A DNA stretch of 64,000 nucleotides from Streptomyces caelestis (GCF_001279005.1 NZ_LGCN01000120.1:124001-188000); one strand, 5' to 3'. Numbered from the stretch's first letter, positions 24,812 to 34,583 are shown. Program-made: numbers and translations. Notes: generated from the letters alone by a model not told the origin.

Positions 24812-26401
24812 ATGACGACCCGACGAATACGGGGGGCCGCCGCCGCGGTCGCGATGGCCGGTGCGGTCGCCGCCTGCTCGGCGCCGGGCGACGGCGGCGC
24901 GGACGGCGGGGCGTCCGCCGACTCCGTCGTGATCGGGGTCCCGTCCGAACCGGACACCCTCAGCCCCCTGCTCGGCTACGGCAAGGACGGCAACTCCAAG
25001 ATCTTCGACGGACTCCTCGCCCGCGACGCGGACATGGAGCTGAAGCCCGCGCTGGCGAAGGCCCTCCCCGAGGTCACCGACGGCGGCCGCACCTACACGT
25101 ACACCCTGCGCGACGGCGTGAGGTTCAGCGACGGCGAGCCGCTGACCGCCGACGACGTGGTCTTCACGTACGACACCGTGCTGGCCGACGGGACCAACAA
25201 CACCGCCAAGAGCGAACTGGCCGCGATCAAGGAGGTCGAGGCGGTCGGCGACGACAAGGTCGTCTTCACCCTCGACCACCCCTACGCGGCCTTCGCCGCC
25301 CGCACGGTGCTGCCCGTCGTGCCCGAGCACGTCGCGGGCGGACAGGACCCCAACACCGGCTCCTTCAACACGAAGCCGGTCGGCACCGGACCGTACGTCC
25401 TCACCGGCTGGAGCAAGGGCGAGAAGCTCACCTTCGAGGCCAATCCGGACTACTGGGGCGGCGCCCCGAAGGTGAAGAAGCTCACCATGGCGATCGTCGC
25501 CGACGACGACGTCCGCGCCACCCGGCTGCGCTCGGGCGACCTCGACGGCGCGACCCTCCCGCCGAACCTCGCCGCCACCTTCGAGGACGACGACGGCAGG
25601 AAGACCTACCGGGCGACCTCGTACGACTTCCGCGCCGTCTCCCTGCCCACCGGCAACCCGGTCGCCGGCGACACCGCGATCCGCCGCGCCCTGGACCTCG
25701 CCGTGGACCGCACGGCCATGGTCGACAAGATCCTCGACGGCGCCGGCCGCCCCGCCTACGGCCCGCTGCCCGTCGACGACCCCTGGTTCGCGAAGGACGT
25801 CGAGCGCTCCCGGGACCTCGCCGAAGCCGGGCGCGTACTCGACGAGGCCGGCTGGAAGGCCGGCGAGGACGGCGTCCGCGCCAAGGACGGCCGCCCCGCC
25901 CGCTTCACCCTCTACTACCCCTCCGGCGACAAGGTCCGCCAGGACCACGCCCTCGCCTACGCCTCCGACGCCAAGAAGGCCGGCATCGACGTCCGGGTGG
26001 AGAGCGCCACCTGGGAGGTCATCGAACCCCGGATGAAGCACGACGCCGTCCTCGCCGGCTTCGGCAGCGTCGGCGACCCCGACTTCGGCCTCTACACGCT
26101 CCTGCACTCCTCCCTCGCCGGCGACGGCTTCAACAACATGGCCCTCTACGACAACCCCGCCGTCGACGAGGCCCTCGACGCCGGCCGCCGCGGCCAGGAC
26201 CCCGAGGACCGCAAGGCCGCCTACGACACCCTCCAGCGCGCACTGGTGAAGAACCCCGGCTACACCTTCCTCACCCACATCGACCACATGTACGTCCTCG
26301 CCGACCGCTGGAAGGGCCTGACCACCCAGGTCGAACCGCACGAGCACGGCTTCGCCAGCGGCCCCTGGTGGAACGTCGAGGACTGGCAGCCCGACGCATG
26401 A
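24812..26401 (+). CDS. nikA: Nickel ABC transporter substrate-binding lipoprotein (NikA-like)
   Basis: 529 residues from ATG 24812; the lipobox AVAAC puts the lipidated cysteine at residue 22. The mature part is an SBP family 5 protein (VVIGVPSEPDTLSPLLGYGK, LRDGVRFSDGEPLTADDVVF, then GTGPYVLTGW). Family 5 includes peptide, nickel and other binders, and sequence alone does not separate them. The nickel call comes from the Nur-type box 31 bases upstream and the five-gene nikABCDE order. The stop overlaps the first permease start (ATGA). If the box is not functional, a dipeptide transporter is the alternative. Confidence 0.8.
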   Translation: MTTRRIRGAAAAVAMAGAVAACSAPGDGGADGGASADSVVIGVPSEPDTLSPLLGYGKDGNSKIFDGLLARDADMELKPALAKALPEVTDGGRTYTYTLRDGVRFSDGEPLTADDVVFTYDTVLADGTNNTAKSELAAIKEVEAVGDDKVVFTLDHPYAAFAARTVLPVVPEHVAGGQDPNTGSFNTKPVGTGPYVLTGWSKGEKLTFEANPDYWGGAPKVKKLTMAIVADDDVRATRLRSGDLDGATLPPNLAATFEDDDGRKTYRATSYDFRAVSLPTGNPVAGDTAIRRALDLAVDRTAMVDKILDGAGRPAYGPLPVDDPWFAKDVERSRDLAEAGRVLDEAGWKAGEDGVRAKDGRPARFTLYYPSGDKVRQDHALAYASDAKKAGIDVRVESATWEVIEPRMKHDAVLAGFGSVGDPDFGLYTLLHSSLAGDGFNNMALYDNPAVDEALDAGRRGQDPEDRKAAYDTLQRALVKNPGYTFLTHIDHMYVLADRWKGLTTQVEPHEHGFASGPWWNVEDWQPDA

Positions 26402-27390
26402 CCGCGCTCCCCTGGAGGGAGATGACCCGGCTCACGGCACGGCGGGCCCTGTCCGCCGTGCCCGTGCTGCTCGTCGTCACCTTCGGCGTGTTCGCCGTCG
26501 CCGCCGCCTCCCCCTTCGACCCCGTCAAGGCGTACGCCGGCACCGCCGCGCTCGGCGCCGACCAGGAGACCCTGGACCGGCTGCGGGAGAACCTCGGCGT
26601 GGACCGGCCCTTCACCGCCCGCTGGTGGGACTGGCTGACCTCCGCGCTCGGCGGCGACCTCGGCCGGTCCACCGTCATGCGCCAGCCCGTGGCCGAGGTG
26701 ATCGGCGAGCGGCTGGTCTGGTCGGCCCTGCTGTGCGCCGTCGCGTTCGCCGTCGCCGTCCTGCTCGGCACCGTGCTCGGCGTCCTCGCCGCCCGCCGTC
26801 CCGGCTCGCTCCTCGACCGCACGGTCACCTCCCTCGCGTACGCCCTGGAGGCCGCCCCGGTCTTCTGGATCGCGCTGCTCGCCGTCTGGCTGTTCGCCCT
26901 CGAACTGGACGTGCTGCCGGCCGGCGGCCTCACCGACACCGGCAGCGACCGGGTCACCTTCGGCCAGGTCGCCGGCCACCTGGTCCTGCCCGCCGGCGTC
27001 CTCGCCGTCTCCCAGCTGCCCTGGTTCACGCTCTACGTCCGTCAGGGCGTCGGCGACGCCCTCGCGGAGGACCCCGTGCGCGGCGCTCGCGCCCGCGGCC
27101 TGAGCGAACGCAGCGTCCTGCTCGGCCACGCCCTGCGCTCCGGACTGCTGCCCGTGCTCACCCTGATCGGCTCCCGGGTCCCCGAACTCATCACCGGCGC
27201 CCTGCTGGTGGAGACCGTGTTCAGCTGGCCGGGCATCGCCGCGGCCACCGTGGAGGCGGCCACCTCCGTCGACTTCCCGCTGCTGGCCGCGCTGACCACC
27301 CTCGCCACCGCCGCCGTCCTCGCCGGAAACCTCCTCGCCGACCTGCTCTACGGACTGATCGACCCGAGGGTGAAGCTGAATGAGATGTGA
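26398..27390 (+). CDS. nikB: Nickel ABC transporter permease (NikB-like)
   Basis: 330 residues, six membrane helices. The N-terminal half shows the DppB/NikB pattern (RRALSAVPVLLVVTFGVFAV and an outer loop ending with DRLRENLGVDRPF). The coupling motif is DPVRGARARGLSERSVLLGH, the EAA loop that contacts the ATPases. It pairs with the second permease to form the channel. ATG 26398 overlaps the nikA stop; the stop in turn overlaps the GTG of the next gene. Confidence 0.85.
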   Translation: MTALPWREMTRLTARRALSAVPVLLVVTFGVFAVAAASPFDPVKAYAGTAALGADQETLDRLRENLGVDRPFTARWWDWLTSALGGDLGRSTVMRQPVAEVIGERLVWSALLCAVAFAVAVLLGTVLGVLAARRPGSLLDRTVTSLAYALEAAPVFWIALLAVWLFALELDVLPAGGLTDTGSDRVTFGQVAGHLVLPAGVLAVSQLPWFTLYVRQGVGDALAEDPVRGARARGLSERSVLLGHALRSGLLPVLTLIGSRVPELITGALLVETVFSWPGIAAATVEAATSVDFPLLAALTTLATAAVLAGNLLADLLYGLIDPRVKLNEM

Positions 27391-28310
27391 CCACCATGGC
27401 TGACACCACCGCCGTGACGAAGACGAAGACGAAGACGGGGCCGGGTGCGGGGCCGGCGTGGCGCGCGCACGGCGCCGCCCGCCGCTCCACCCACACCCTG
27501 CGCCTGCGGATCTCCGCGACCCTGGTCGCCGTGACGGTCCTCGCGGTGCTCCTCGTACCGCCGCTGGTCCGGCTCGACCAGCAGGCCGTCGACCTCGCCG
27601 CCAAACTCCTGCCGCCGTCCTGGTCCCACCCCTTCGGCACCGACGACGTGGGCCGCGACCTGCTGCTGCGCTGTGTGTACGGGCTGCGGGTCTCCCTCCT
27701 CGTGGGCGTGGTGGCCGCGCTCGCCGCCACGGTGATCGGCACCGCCGTCGGCGCCACCGCGGGCGCGCTCGGCGGCCGGGCCGACCGCGTGGTCATGCGC
27801 CTGGTCGACACCTTCTCCTCCGTGCCGCACCTGCTGCTCGGCGTCTTCATCGTCGCCATGTTCCGGCCGGGCGTCTGGCCGGTGGTGGTCTCCGTCGGCC
27901 TCACCCACTGGCTGTCCACCGCCCGCATCGTGCGCGCCGAGGTCCTCTCGCTACGCTCCCGCCCCCACATCGACGCGGCCGTCTCCGGCGGCGCCTCCCG
28001 GTGGCGGGTCGGCGTACGGCACCTGCTGCCCGGCGTGCTGCCCCAGGCCGGCCTCGCCGCCGTCCTGATGGTGCCGCACGCCATGTGGCACGAGTCGGCC
28101 CTGTCCTTCCTCGGCCTCGGGCTGCCCACCCACACGGCCAGCCTCGGCACCCTCATCCAGGGTGCCCGCGGCTCCCTGCTCGCCGGACAGTGGTGGCCGA
28201 CCCTCTTCCCCGGCCTGTTCCTGATCATCCCCACCCTCGCCGTCGCCGGCCTCGCCGGAGTCTGGCGGGAGCGGATCAACCCCCGCCGCCGATCGGAGCT
28301 GACCCTGTGA
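27387..28310 (+). CDS. nikC: Nickel ABC transporter permease (NikC-like)
   Basis: 307 residues from GTG 27387. It is of the DppC/NikC type: an N-terminal helix, then HPFGTDDVGRDLLLRCVYGL, and the EAA coupling loop HIDAAVSGGASRWRVGVRHL. The N-terminal 25 residues are a Lys/Thr-rich cytosolic extension made by a short in-frame repeat (three copies of ACGAAG). Overlaps at both ends (GTGA) show tight coupling with nikB and nikD. Confidence 0.85.
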   Translation: MTTMADTTAVTKTKTKTGPGAGPAWRAHGAARRSTHTLRLRISATLVAVTVLAVLLVPPLVRLDQQAVDLAAKLLPPSWSHPFGTDDVGRDLLLRCVYGLRVSLLVGVVAALAATVIGTAVGATAGALGGRADRVVMRLVDTFSSVPHLLLGVFIVAMFRPGVWPVVVSVGLTHWLSTARIVRAEVLSLRSRPHIDAAVSGGASRWRVGVRHLLPGVLPQAGLAAVLMVPHAMWHESALSFLGLGLPTHTASLGTLIQGARGSLLAGQWWPTLFPGLFLIIPTLAVAGLAGVWRERINPRRRSELTL

Positions 28311-29296
28311 CCGAGCGACCCCCCGTGCTGTCGGTGCGCGGCCTGTCCGTGCGCTTCCTGCTGCCGGGCGGCCGCCGGATCGCCGCCGTCACCGACGCCC
28401 GCTTCGACGTGGCGCCCGGCGAGTGCCTCGCCCTGATCGGCGAGAGCGGCTGCGGCAAGTCCGTCCTCGCCTCCGCCCTGCTCGGCCTGCTCCCCGCCAA
28501 CGCGCAGACCGCGGGCGGCGCGTTCCTCGGCGACCTGGACCTGCTCACCGCCGACGAGCGCACCCTCGCCCGTACGGTACGGGGCCGCCGCATCGGTCTC
28601 ATCCCGCAGAGCCCGGCCGCGCACCTCACCCCGGTGCGCACCGTCCGCTCCCAGATGGAGGAGACGGTCGCCCAGCTCACCGGCGTCCGGGGCCGCACGG
28701 CCCTGCGCACCGCGGCCGAACGGGCCGCGAGGCGCGCCGGGTTCCCGCCGGACCACCTCGACCGGCACCCCCACGAACTCTCCGGCGGCCTCGCCCAGCG
28801 CGCCGCCACCGCCCTCGCCCTGATCGGCGACGCGCCCCTGCTGCTCGCCGACGAACCCACCACCGGGCTGGACCGCGACCTGGTGGACCGCACCGTCGAC
28901 GAACTGCGCCGCCACGTCGACGCCGACGGCGACCGGGCCCTGCTGATGATCACCCACGACCTCGCGGCGGCGGAGCGCGTCGCCGACCGGGTGGCGGTCA
29001 TGTACGCGGGCCGCATCGTCGAACTCGCCGACGCGAAGGCCTTCTTCGGCGCCCCCGGACCCCGGCACCCCTACAGCCGGGGCCTCCTGGACGCCCTCCC
29101 CGACCGGGCCTTCACCCCGATCCCCGGCATGCCCCCCGAACTCGGCGACCTCCCCGACGGCTGCGCCTTCGCCGCCCGCTGCGACCGCGCCACGGACGCC
29201 TGCACGGCCCTCCCGCCCTTCACGGGGTCGATCGCCTGCCACCACCCGGCCCCGGCCCCCGCCCCGGCCCCCGCCCCGGAGGACATCCGTGCTTGA
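28307..29296 (+). CDS. nikD: Nickel ABC transporter ATPase (NikD-like)
   Basis: 329 residues from GTG 28307. Walker A GESGCGKS, signature LSGGLAQR, Walker B LLLADEPTTGLD, switch histidine in LLMITHDL. The C-terminal oligopeptide/nickel transporter ATPase domain follows (HPYSRGLLDALPDR ... CAFAARCDRATDACTALPPF), with the cysteine cluster usual in that domain. The tail is a Pro-Ala repeat. The signature LSGGLAQR has Leu where Gln is usual, a common variant in this subfamily. It overlaps nikE by 8 bases. Confidence 0.85.
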   Translation: MTERPPVLSVRGLSVRFLLPGGRRIAAVTDARFDVAPGECLALIGESGCGKSVLASALLGLLPANAQTAGGAFLGDLDLLTADERTLARTVRGRRIGLIPQSPAAHLTPVRTVRSQMEETVAQLTGVRGRTALRTAAERAARRAGFPPDHLDRHPHELSGGLAQRAATALALIGDAPLLLADEPTTGLDRDLVDRTVDELRRHVDADGDRALLMITHDLAAAERVADRVAVMYAGRIVELADAKAFFGAPGPRHPYSRGLLDALPDRAFTPIPGMPPELGDLPDGCAFAARCDRATDACTALPPFTGSIACHHPAPAPAPAPAPEDIRA

Positions 29297-29996
29297 ACTG
29301 CGCGCCATCACCGCCGGATACGACCGTCGCGCCCCCGTCGTCCGGGACGCGACCCTCACCGTCGCCCCGGGCGAGTCCGTGGGCCTGCTCGGCCCCAGCG
29401 GCTGCGGCAAGTCCACCCTGGCGCGGGTCGCCGCCCTGCTCCACCGCCCCGACGCCGGCACGCTGCTCCTCGACGGCGCCCCCGTGCACCGCTGGCGCCA
29501 CCGCGCCCCGCGCGAGCTGCGCACCGCCGTCGGCGTCGTCTTCCAGCAGCCCCGGCTCTCCGCCGACCCCCGCCTGCGCCTCACCGACCTGATCGCGGAA
29601 CCCCTGCGCGCCACCGGCCGCCGCGCGGCCGTCCCCGTCCGGATGGCCGAACTCGCCGAAACCGTCGGCCTGACCCCCGACCTGCTCGCCCGCCGCCCCC
29701 ACGAGGTCAGCGACGGCCAGCTCCAACGCGCGTGCGTGGCCCGTGCGCTGGTGCTCCGCCCGCGCTGGCTGATCTGCGACGAGATGACCGCGATGCTGGA
29801 CGCGTCGACCACGGCCGCACTGGTCGGTGTCGTCGAGGACTACCGCGCCTCGACCGGCGCGGGCCTGCTGGCCGTGGGCCACGACCGGACCCTCCTGGAC
29901 CGCTGGTGCGACCGCACGGCCGACTGGGAGACCGTCACCGGCCGCTCGTGTGGGGGACCCGGCGCCGGGGCCCCGGCCGGAAAGGCCGCATCATGA
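29289..29996 (+). CDS. nikE: Nickel ABC transporter ATPase (NikE-like), short and diverged
   Basis: 235 residues from GTG 29289. Walker A GPSGCGKST and the Q-loop VFQQPRLSADPR are normal. The signature is VSDGQLQR instead of LSGGQ, and Walker B is LICDEMTAMLD, where Met replaces the usual Pro after Glu. The usual C-terminal extension is missing, so this subunit is compact. With nikD it forms the two-ATPase motor. The altered motifs are compatible with function, since one site of heterodimeric importers is often weaker. Confidence 0.8.
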   Translation: MLELRAITAGYDRRAPVVRDATLTVAPGESVGLLGPSGCGKSTLARVAALLHRPDAGTLLLDGAPVHRWRHRAPRELRTAVGVVFQQPRLSADPRLRLTDLIAEPLRATGRRAAVPVRMAELAETVGLTPDLLARRPHEVSDGQLQRACVARALVLRPRWLICDEMTAMLDASTTAALVGVVEDYRASTGAGLLAVGHDRTLLDRWCDRTADWETVTGRSCGGPGAGAPAGKAAS

Positions 29997-30006
29997 GGTG
30001 AGAGCG

Positions 30007-30332
30007 ATGCCCGTGTCGCTGCTCCCGCCGGCGCCGGCCACCGCCGCCTTCACGGCCGTCGTCGTCATGGAGAACTTCTCCGGGGACCCGAGGACACGGT
30101 GGAGGTGTTCGGCAACCGGACAGCGACGCTCAGCCCGCCGGGGCTCTCCCCCTCCGGTGTGGCCCTGGCCCTGATCTTCTGTCCGGGGCTCGCCGCGCTC
30201 GCCGGCGGGCTGAGGCGGTGGCACCATGAACGCCGGGTCCGGGTGACCGAGCCCGTGGCGGCCACGGGGGAGGACCGGGAGAGCGGGGGGACGCAGCCCG
30301 TCCACGGCCACCGGCGCCTCTTCGGACACTAA
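30007..30332 (+). pseudogene. Possible frameshifted small membrane protein
   Basis: An ATG at 30007 opens MPVSLLPPAPATAAFTAVVV then MENFSGDPR, and a different frame from about 30084 reads EDTVEVFGNRTATLSPPGLS followed by a hydrophobic helix (GVALALIFCPGLAALAGGLR) and a basic tail, ending with the stop at 30332. Joined across one shift near 30085 the two parts would give a coherent protein of roughly 107 residues. Alternatively only the short reading from GTG 30099 (77 residues) is used. No family recognised. It lies between the nickel operon and the convergent response regulator gene. Confidence 0.35.
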
Positions 30333-30366
30333 CGGACCACGGAGCGCGGCGGCCACCGCCCGGCCC

Positions 30367-30400
30367 GGTCAGCCGTCCTGCGCGGTCAGCCGTCCTGCGC
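30367..30400. repeat. 17-bp perfect tandem duplication at the response regulator stop
   Basis: GGTCAGCCGTCCTGCGC occurs twice in direct succession (30367-30383, 30384-30400). The second copy contains the stop codon of the response regulator on the minus strand. The duplication does not change the protein end; it looks like a recent slippage event. Confidence 0.85.
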
Positions 30401-31066
30401 GGGGGGCCGCACCAGGCCGCTCTGGTAGGCGATCACGACGAGCTGGGCCCGGTCACGGGCGTGCAGCTTGGTCATGGCGCGCTGGATGTGGCTGCGCACC
30501 GTCAGCGGGCTGACGACGAGGTGGTCGGCGATCTCGGCGTTGGACCTGCCGTGCGCGGCCAGCGCCATGACCTCGCGCTCGCGCTCGGTGAGCGCGGTGA
30601 GGCGTTCCGGCGGGGCGAGCGGGGCGGCGTCGTCCGGGGTGGCCAGGAAGCGGGTGATGAGGGCCCGGGTCGCGGTGGGGGAGAGCAGGGAGTCGCCGGC
30701 GGCCACGGTGCGGATGCCGGCCAGCAGGACGTCCGGGCCGACGTCCTTGCCGAGGAAGCCGCTGGCGCCGGCCCGCAGGGCCCTGGCGACGTTCTGGTCG
30801 TTCTCGAAGGTGGTGAGGATCAGGACGCGGGTGGCGGCCAGTTCCGGCCGGGAGCAGATGTCGGCGGTGGCGGCGAGACCGTCGGCGCCGGGCATGCGGA
30901 TGTCCATGAGGACCACGTCGGGCGTGTGGCGGCGGGCCAGGTCGACCGCCTCCCGGCCGTCGGCGGCCTCCGCGACGACGGTCAGGCCGGGGTCGGAGTC
31001 GATGAGGATGCGGAAGGTGGCCCGCAGCAGGGCCTGGTCGTCGGCGAGCAGGACGCGGATGGTCAT
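30386..31066 (-). CDS. NarL/FixJ-type response regulator
   Basis: 226 residues. Receiver domain with the acidic pair in LLADDQ and phosphoacceptor Asp55 (VLMDIRMPG), then Thr and Lys positions in LILTTF and FLGKD. The C-terminal LuxR-type helix-turn-helix is LTEREREVMALAAHGRSNAE ... VSPLTVRSHIQRAMTKL. It is partnered with the histidine kinase gene that overlaps its start by ATGA. The pair follows the MMPL transporter gene on the same strand, so it may control that transporter. Confidence 0.92.
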   Translation of the reverse strand: MTIRVLLADDQALLRATFRILIDSDPGLTVVAEAADGREAVDLARRHTPDVVLMDIRMPGADGLAATADICSRPELAATRVLILTTFENDQNVARALRAGASGFLGKDVGPDVLLAGIRTVAAGDSLLSPTATRALITRFLATPDDAAPLAPPERLTALTEREREVMALAAHGRSNAEIADHLVVSPLTVRSHIQRAMTKLHARDRAQLVVIAYQSGLVRPPAQDG

Positions 31067-32262
31067 GGGGCGGCGCCTTCGTCGTGGCCGTGCAGGGGAA
31101 GGGTGCAGGCGACCTCGAAGCCGCCCTCCGGCCGGGGGCCCGCACGGAAGGCGCCGCCCGCGGCGAGGGCCCGTTCGCGCATGCCGAGGAGCCCGAAGCC
31201 GTGGCCGGAGGCGGGACCGGAACCGGGCCGGGACGCGGGGTCGGCGGTGTCGTTGGTGATCGTCAGGGTGAGGAAATGGGGGGTGTGGGCGAGCCGGACC
31301 CGCGCGGTGCGGGTGCCCGCGTGCTTGGTGACGTTGGTGAGTGCCTCCTGGACGATCCGGTACGCCGTCAGGTCGAGCCCCGGCGCGAGCGGCCGCGGCC
31401 GCCCCTCCTCGGTGACGGTGACGTCCAGCCCGGCCGTCGCGCAGGCGGCCACCAGTGCGGGCAGCTGCGCCAGGCCGGGTGCGGGCGCCAGTCCGTCGTC
31501 GGCGTCGCTGTCCTGGCGCAGCAGTCCGACGGTGGCCTTGAGTTCGCGCAGGGCCGCCGCGGTGGTCCCGGAGAGCTCGTCCAGGATCGCGTACGCCCGC
31601 TCCGGATCGATCCGCGAGAGGTGGGCGGCGGTGCCCGCCTGGGCGTTGGCCAGGGCGAGGTGGTGGGCGACGACGTCGTGGAGTTCGCGGGCGATGCGCA
31701 TGCGTTCCTGGACGACGCGGTGGCGGGCCTCCTCCTCGCGCTCGCGGGCCAGGTGCTCGGTCCTGGCGGCGGCGTACTCGCGGCGGACCCGCACGTAGCC
31801 GCCGAGGGCCGCGGACAGCGGCACCCAGCCCGCCGGATTGACGATGCCGATGATCCACTGGTGCCGCAGCCCGCTGTGGAACAGACCGGAGACGACCAGG
31901 GCCGCGGTGACCGCCAGCGCGCCGTACCACGCCGTCCGGCGCTCGGCGCGCAGGCTGACGGAGTACTGCGCGACCATGAGCGGGGCCATGGTCATGGCCG
32001 TCACGAGGTGCCCCAGGGCGGCGATGGCCACCGTGCTCAGCGCGGTCACCGCCAGCACCGGGAGGGGGTGGCCGTGCCGCCGGGGCAGTGCCGCGCAGGC
32101 GAGCGCGGACAGGGCGAGCGCGGGCCACAGCGGGGGCGGTCCCGGCATCACGGAGGAGGAGAGGAGACAGCCGGAGACGGCGACCGCGAACAGCGACACG
32201 AGGAGGACGGCCTCGGTGGTCCGAGGACGGCTCGCCGCCCGGCTTCGCCAAGGTGTGCTCAT
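31063..32262 (-). CDS. Sensor histidine kinase (HisKA_3 type)
   Basis: 399 residues from ATG 32262, which has GGAGAA upstream; a start at 32295 is possible but weaker. The N-terminal part has about four or five membrane helices and little outside the membrane. The phosphorylated His195 is in ARELHDVVAHHLAL, and the C-terminal ATPase has the N-box (IVQEALTNVTKHAG) and the G-box (GHGFGLLGMRERA). Kinases of this type sense membrane stress or small hydrophobic molecules in many actinomycetes. It overlaps its regulator by four bases. Confidence 0.9.
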   Translation of the reverse strand: MSTPWRSRAASRPRTTEAVLLVSLFAVAVSGCLLSSSVMPGPPPLWPALALSALACAALPRRHGHPLPVLAVTALSTVAIAALGHLVTAMTMAPLMVAQYSVSLRAERRTAWYGALAVTAALVVSGLFHSGLRHQWIIGIVNPAGWVPLSAALGGYVRVRREYAAARTEHLAREREEEARHRVVQERMRIARELHDVVAHHLALANAQAGTAAHLSRIDPERAYAILDELSGTTAAALRELKATVGLLRQDSDADDGLAPAPGLAQLPALVAACATAGLDVTVTEEGRPRPLAPGLDLTAYRIVQEALTNVTKHAGTRTARVRLAHTPHFLTLTITNDTADPASRPGSGPASGHGFGLLGMRERALAAGGAFRAGPRPEGGFEVACTLPLHGHDEGAAP

Positions 32263-32366
32263 CGTGCGTTCTCCGGGTCGGGCCTGCGGGGACATCGTGA
32301 CACGTGACGGACGGCGCCGCGCGGCCGTGGGGGACGGCCGCGCGGCCCGCCGGGAGCGGGCCCGGA

Positions 32367-34583
32367 TCAGCCGCGGACCGGTTCCGGGGCGGGGCGGTCC
32401 CCGTCCGCGGGCGCGGACCGCCCGGTGAGCCCCGTGCCCTCGACGTCCACGCGGGGCAGCAGCCGCTCGAGCCGGCGGGGCAGCCACCACGCCCGGTCAC
32501 CGAGCAGGGCCAGGACGGCGGGCACGAACGCCATGCGGACGACGAACGCGTCGAACAGCACGGCGACCGCGAGACCGAAACCGATGGTCTTGATCATCGA
32601 CTCGCCGGACCCCACGAACCCGGAGAACACCGCGATCATGATCACCGCGGCGGCGGCGACCACCCGGGCGCTGTGCCGGAACCCGCTGACGACCGCCTGC
32701 GCCGGCCGCTCGCCCCGCACGTACGCCTCCCGCATGCGGGAGACCAGGAAGACCTCGTAGTCCATGGCCAGGCCGAAGACGATGCCCACCAGGAAGATCG
32801 GCATCAGGCTCATGACCGGCCCGGTCTGCTCGACGCCCAGCAGTCCGGCGCCCCAGCCCCACTGGAACACCGCCACGACCGCGCCGAGCGACGCCAGCAC
32901 CGACAGCAGGAACCCGACGGCGGCCTTGACCGGCACCAGCACGGAACGGAAGACCAGCATCAGCAGGAGGAGGGAGAGGAGCACGATGACGGACAGGTAC
33001 GGCACGAGGGCGTCCTGCAGCGCCCGGGCGACGTCGATGTTCATCGCCGTGCTGCCGGTGACCTCGAAGGTCGCGCCCGTGCCGTCCTCCAGGCCGGGGC
33101 GCTCCGCCCGGATGGTCTGCACGAGGTCCTTGGTGCGCTCGTCGGTCGGCGCGGTGGCCGGGACCGCCGAGAACAGCGCGGTGTCGCCCTCGGCGTTGAA
33201 CCGGGGCGGCGAGACGGACACGACGCCGTCCGTGTCCCGGATCGCGTCGGCGACGGTGGCCGCGGCGGCCTCGGGGGCGGACGCGCCCCGGACGTCGGCG
33301 ACGATCGTCAGCGGGCCGTTGAAGCCCGGCCCGAAGCCCTCGGCGAGCGCGTCGTAGGCGCGCCGCTCCGTCGTCGAGACCGGCTTCGCCTCGGCGCCCG
33401 GCATGCCCAGCCGGAGGTCGGCGGCCGGCAGGGCGAGCACGCCCAGGCCGGCCACGCAGGCCAGCAGCACCGTCACCGGGCGGCGCAGCACGAACCGGGC
33501 CCAGCGGGAACCGCCGCCTCCCGCGCCACCGGTGCGCCGTGCGGCGGCGGTGCCGCGCCCGCGCGCCGTGCGGGACAGCACCGCGTCCGGCCACATCCCC
33601 AGCAGTGCGGGCACCAGGGTCAGCGCGACCAGCACGCCGACGACGACCGCGCCCGCGGCGCTCAGCCCCATCTTCGTCAGCATGGGCACGCCGACCACGG
33701 ACAGCCCGGCCAGCGCGATGACGACCGTGAGGCCGGCGAAGACCACCGCGGAGCCGGCCGTGCCGACCGCGAGACCCGCCGCCTCCCGGGGATCGTGCCC
33801 GTTCCCCCGCTCCTCCCGGTAGCGGGAGACCACGAACAGGGCGTAGTCGATGCCGACCGCGAGCCCGAGCATCGAGGCGAGCGTCCCGGTGGTCATCGAC
33901 AGCCCCAGGGCGCTGCCGAGGGCCAGGATCGCGCAGATGCTGACGCCCACCCCGACGACGGCGGTGAGCAGGGGCAGCCCGGCCGCCGCGAGGGAGCCGA
34001 ACGTGATCAGCAGGACGACGGCGGCGAGACCGATGCCGACGGCCTCGGCCGCGCCCCCGGCGGCCGGCTGCGAGGAGAGCGCGCTGCCGCCGGCCTCCAC
34101 CGTGAGACCGGAGGCGCGGGCCTCGTCGACGGCCTTCTCCAGCGCGCTCCGTCCGGTGTCGGAGAGGTCGCCGGAGGAGACCTCGTAGGTCACGGTGGCG
34201 TAGGCCGTGGAGGCGTCCTCGCTCACCGCGTTCGCGGCGAAGGGGCTCACGGCGTTCGCGACCTGCGGTCCGTCGCCGGCCGTGGCCACGAACGCGTCGA
34301 TGGCGGCGCGGTGTCCGGCGGCGGTCACCTTCTCCCCGTCGGGGGCGATGAACACGATCCGCGCGTCGGCGCCGTCGGCGTCCGACCCCGGGAAGCGTTC
34401 CCCGATGAGGTCGAAGGCGCGCTGCGCCTCGATGCCGGGCATGAAGGACGTGCCGTCGTCACCGGCGGCGGGCGCCGTGGCGGCGCCGGCCCCGGCGGCG
34501 CCGAGGATCACCGCCCACAGCAGGGTCACGAGCCAGCGCCGCCGGAAGGCGCCGCGGCCGATGCGGTACAGGAAGGTAGCCAC
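32367..34583 (-). CDS. MMPL-family (RND superfamily) membrane transporter
   Basis: 738 residues with the duplicated MMPL pattern: one N-terminal helix, a large outer domain, five helices, a second outer domain and five more helices. Signature parts are GIDYALFVVSRYREERGNG in the first half and FGLAMDYEVFLVSRMREAYV in the second, both carrying the proton-relay aspartate. Such proteins export lipids or drugs using the proton gradient. The two-component genes follow 104 bases downstream on the same strand, a common pairing. A 50-bp palindrome lies upstream and shields it from the lipoprotein gene's transcript. Confidence 0.9.
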   Translation of the reverse strand: MATFLYRIGRGAFRRRWLVTLLWAVILGAAGAGAATAPAAGDDGTSFMPGIEAQRAFDLIGERFPGSDADGADARIVFIAPDGEKVTAAGHRAAIDAFVATAGDGPQVANAVSPFAANAVSEDASTAYATVTYEVSSGDLSDTGRSALEKAVDEARASGLTVEAGGSALSSQPAAGGAAEAVGIGLAAVVLLITFGSLAAAGLPLLTAVVGVGVSICAILALGSALGLSMTTGTLASMLGLAVGIDYALFVVSRYREERGNGHDPREAAGLAVGTAGSAVVFAGLTVVIALAGLSVVGVPMLTKMGLSAAGAVVVGVLVALTLVPALLGMWPDAVLSRTARGRGTAAARRTGGAGGGGSRWARFVLRRPVTVLLACVAGLGVLALPAADLRLGMPGAEAKPVSTTERRAYDALAEGFGPGFNGPLTIVADVRGASAPEAAAATVADAIRDTDGVVSVSPPRFNAEGDTALFSAVPATAPTDERTKDLVQTIRAERPGLEDGTGATFEVTGSTAMNIDVARALQDALVPYLSVIVLLSLLLLMLVFRSVLVPVKAAVGFLLSVLASLGAVVAVFQWGWGAGLLGVEQTGPVMSLMPIFLVGIVFGLAMDYEVFLVSRMREAYVRGERPAQAVVSGFRHSARVVAAAAVIMIAVFSGFVGSGESMIKTIGFGLAVAVLFDAFVVRMAFVPAVLALLGDRAWWLPRRLERLLPRVDVEGTGLTGRSAPADGDRPAPEPVRG

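Noticed and set aside
24812..29996. Oligopeptide (opp/dpp) transporter as the default name
   Set aside because: The family fits, but the Nur-type box directly upstream and the nikABCDE order favour nickel. Kept only as an alternative.
30367..30400. Tandem 17-bp duplication as an attachment site
   Set aside because: No integrase gene or second copy elsewhere in the window; simple slippage is more likely.
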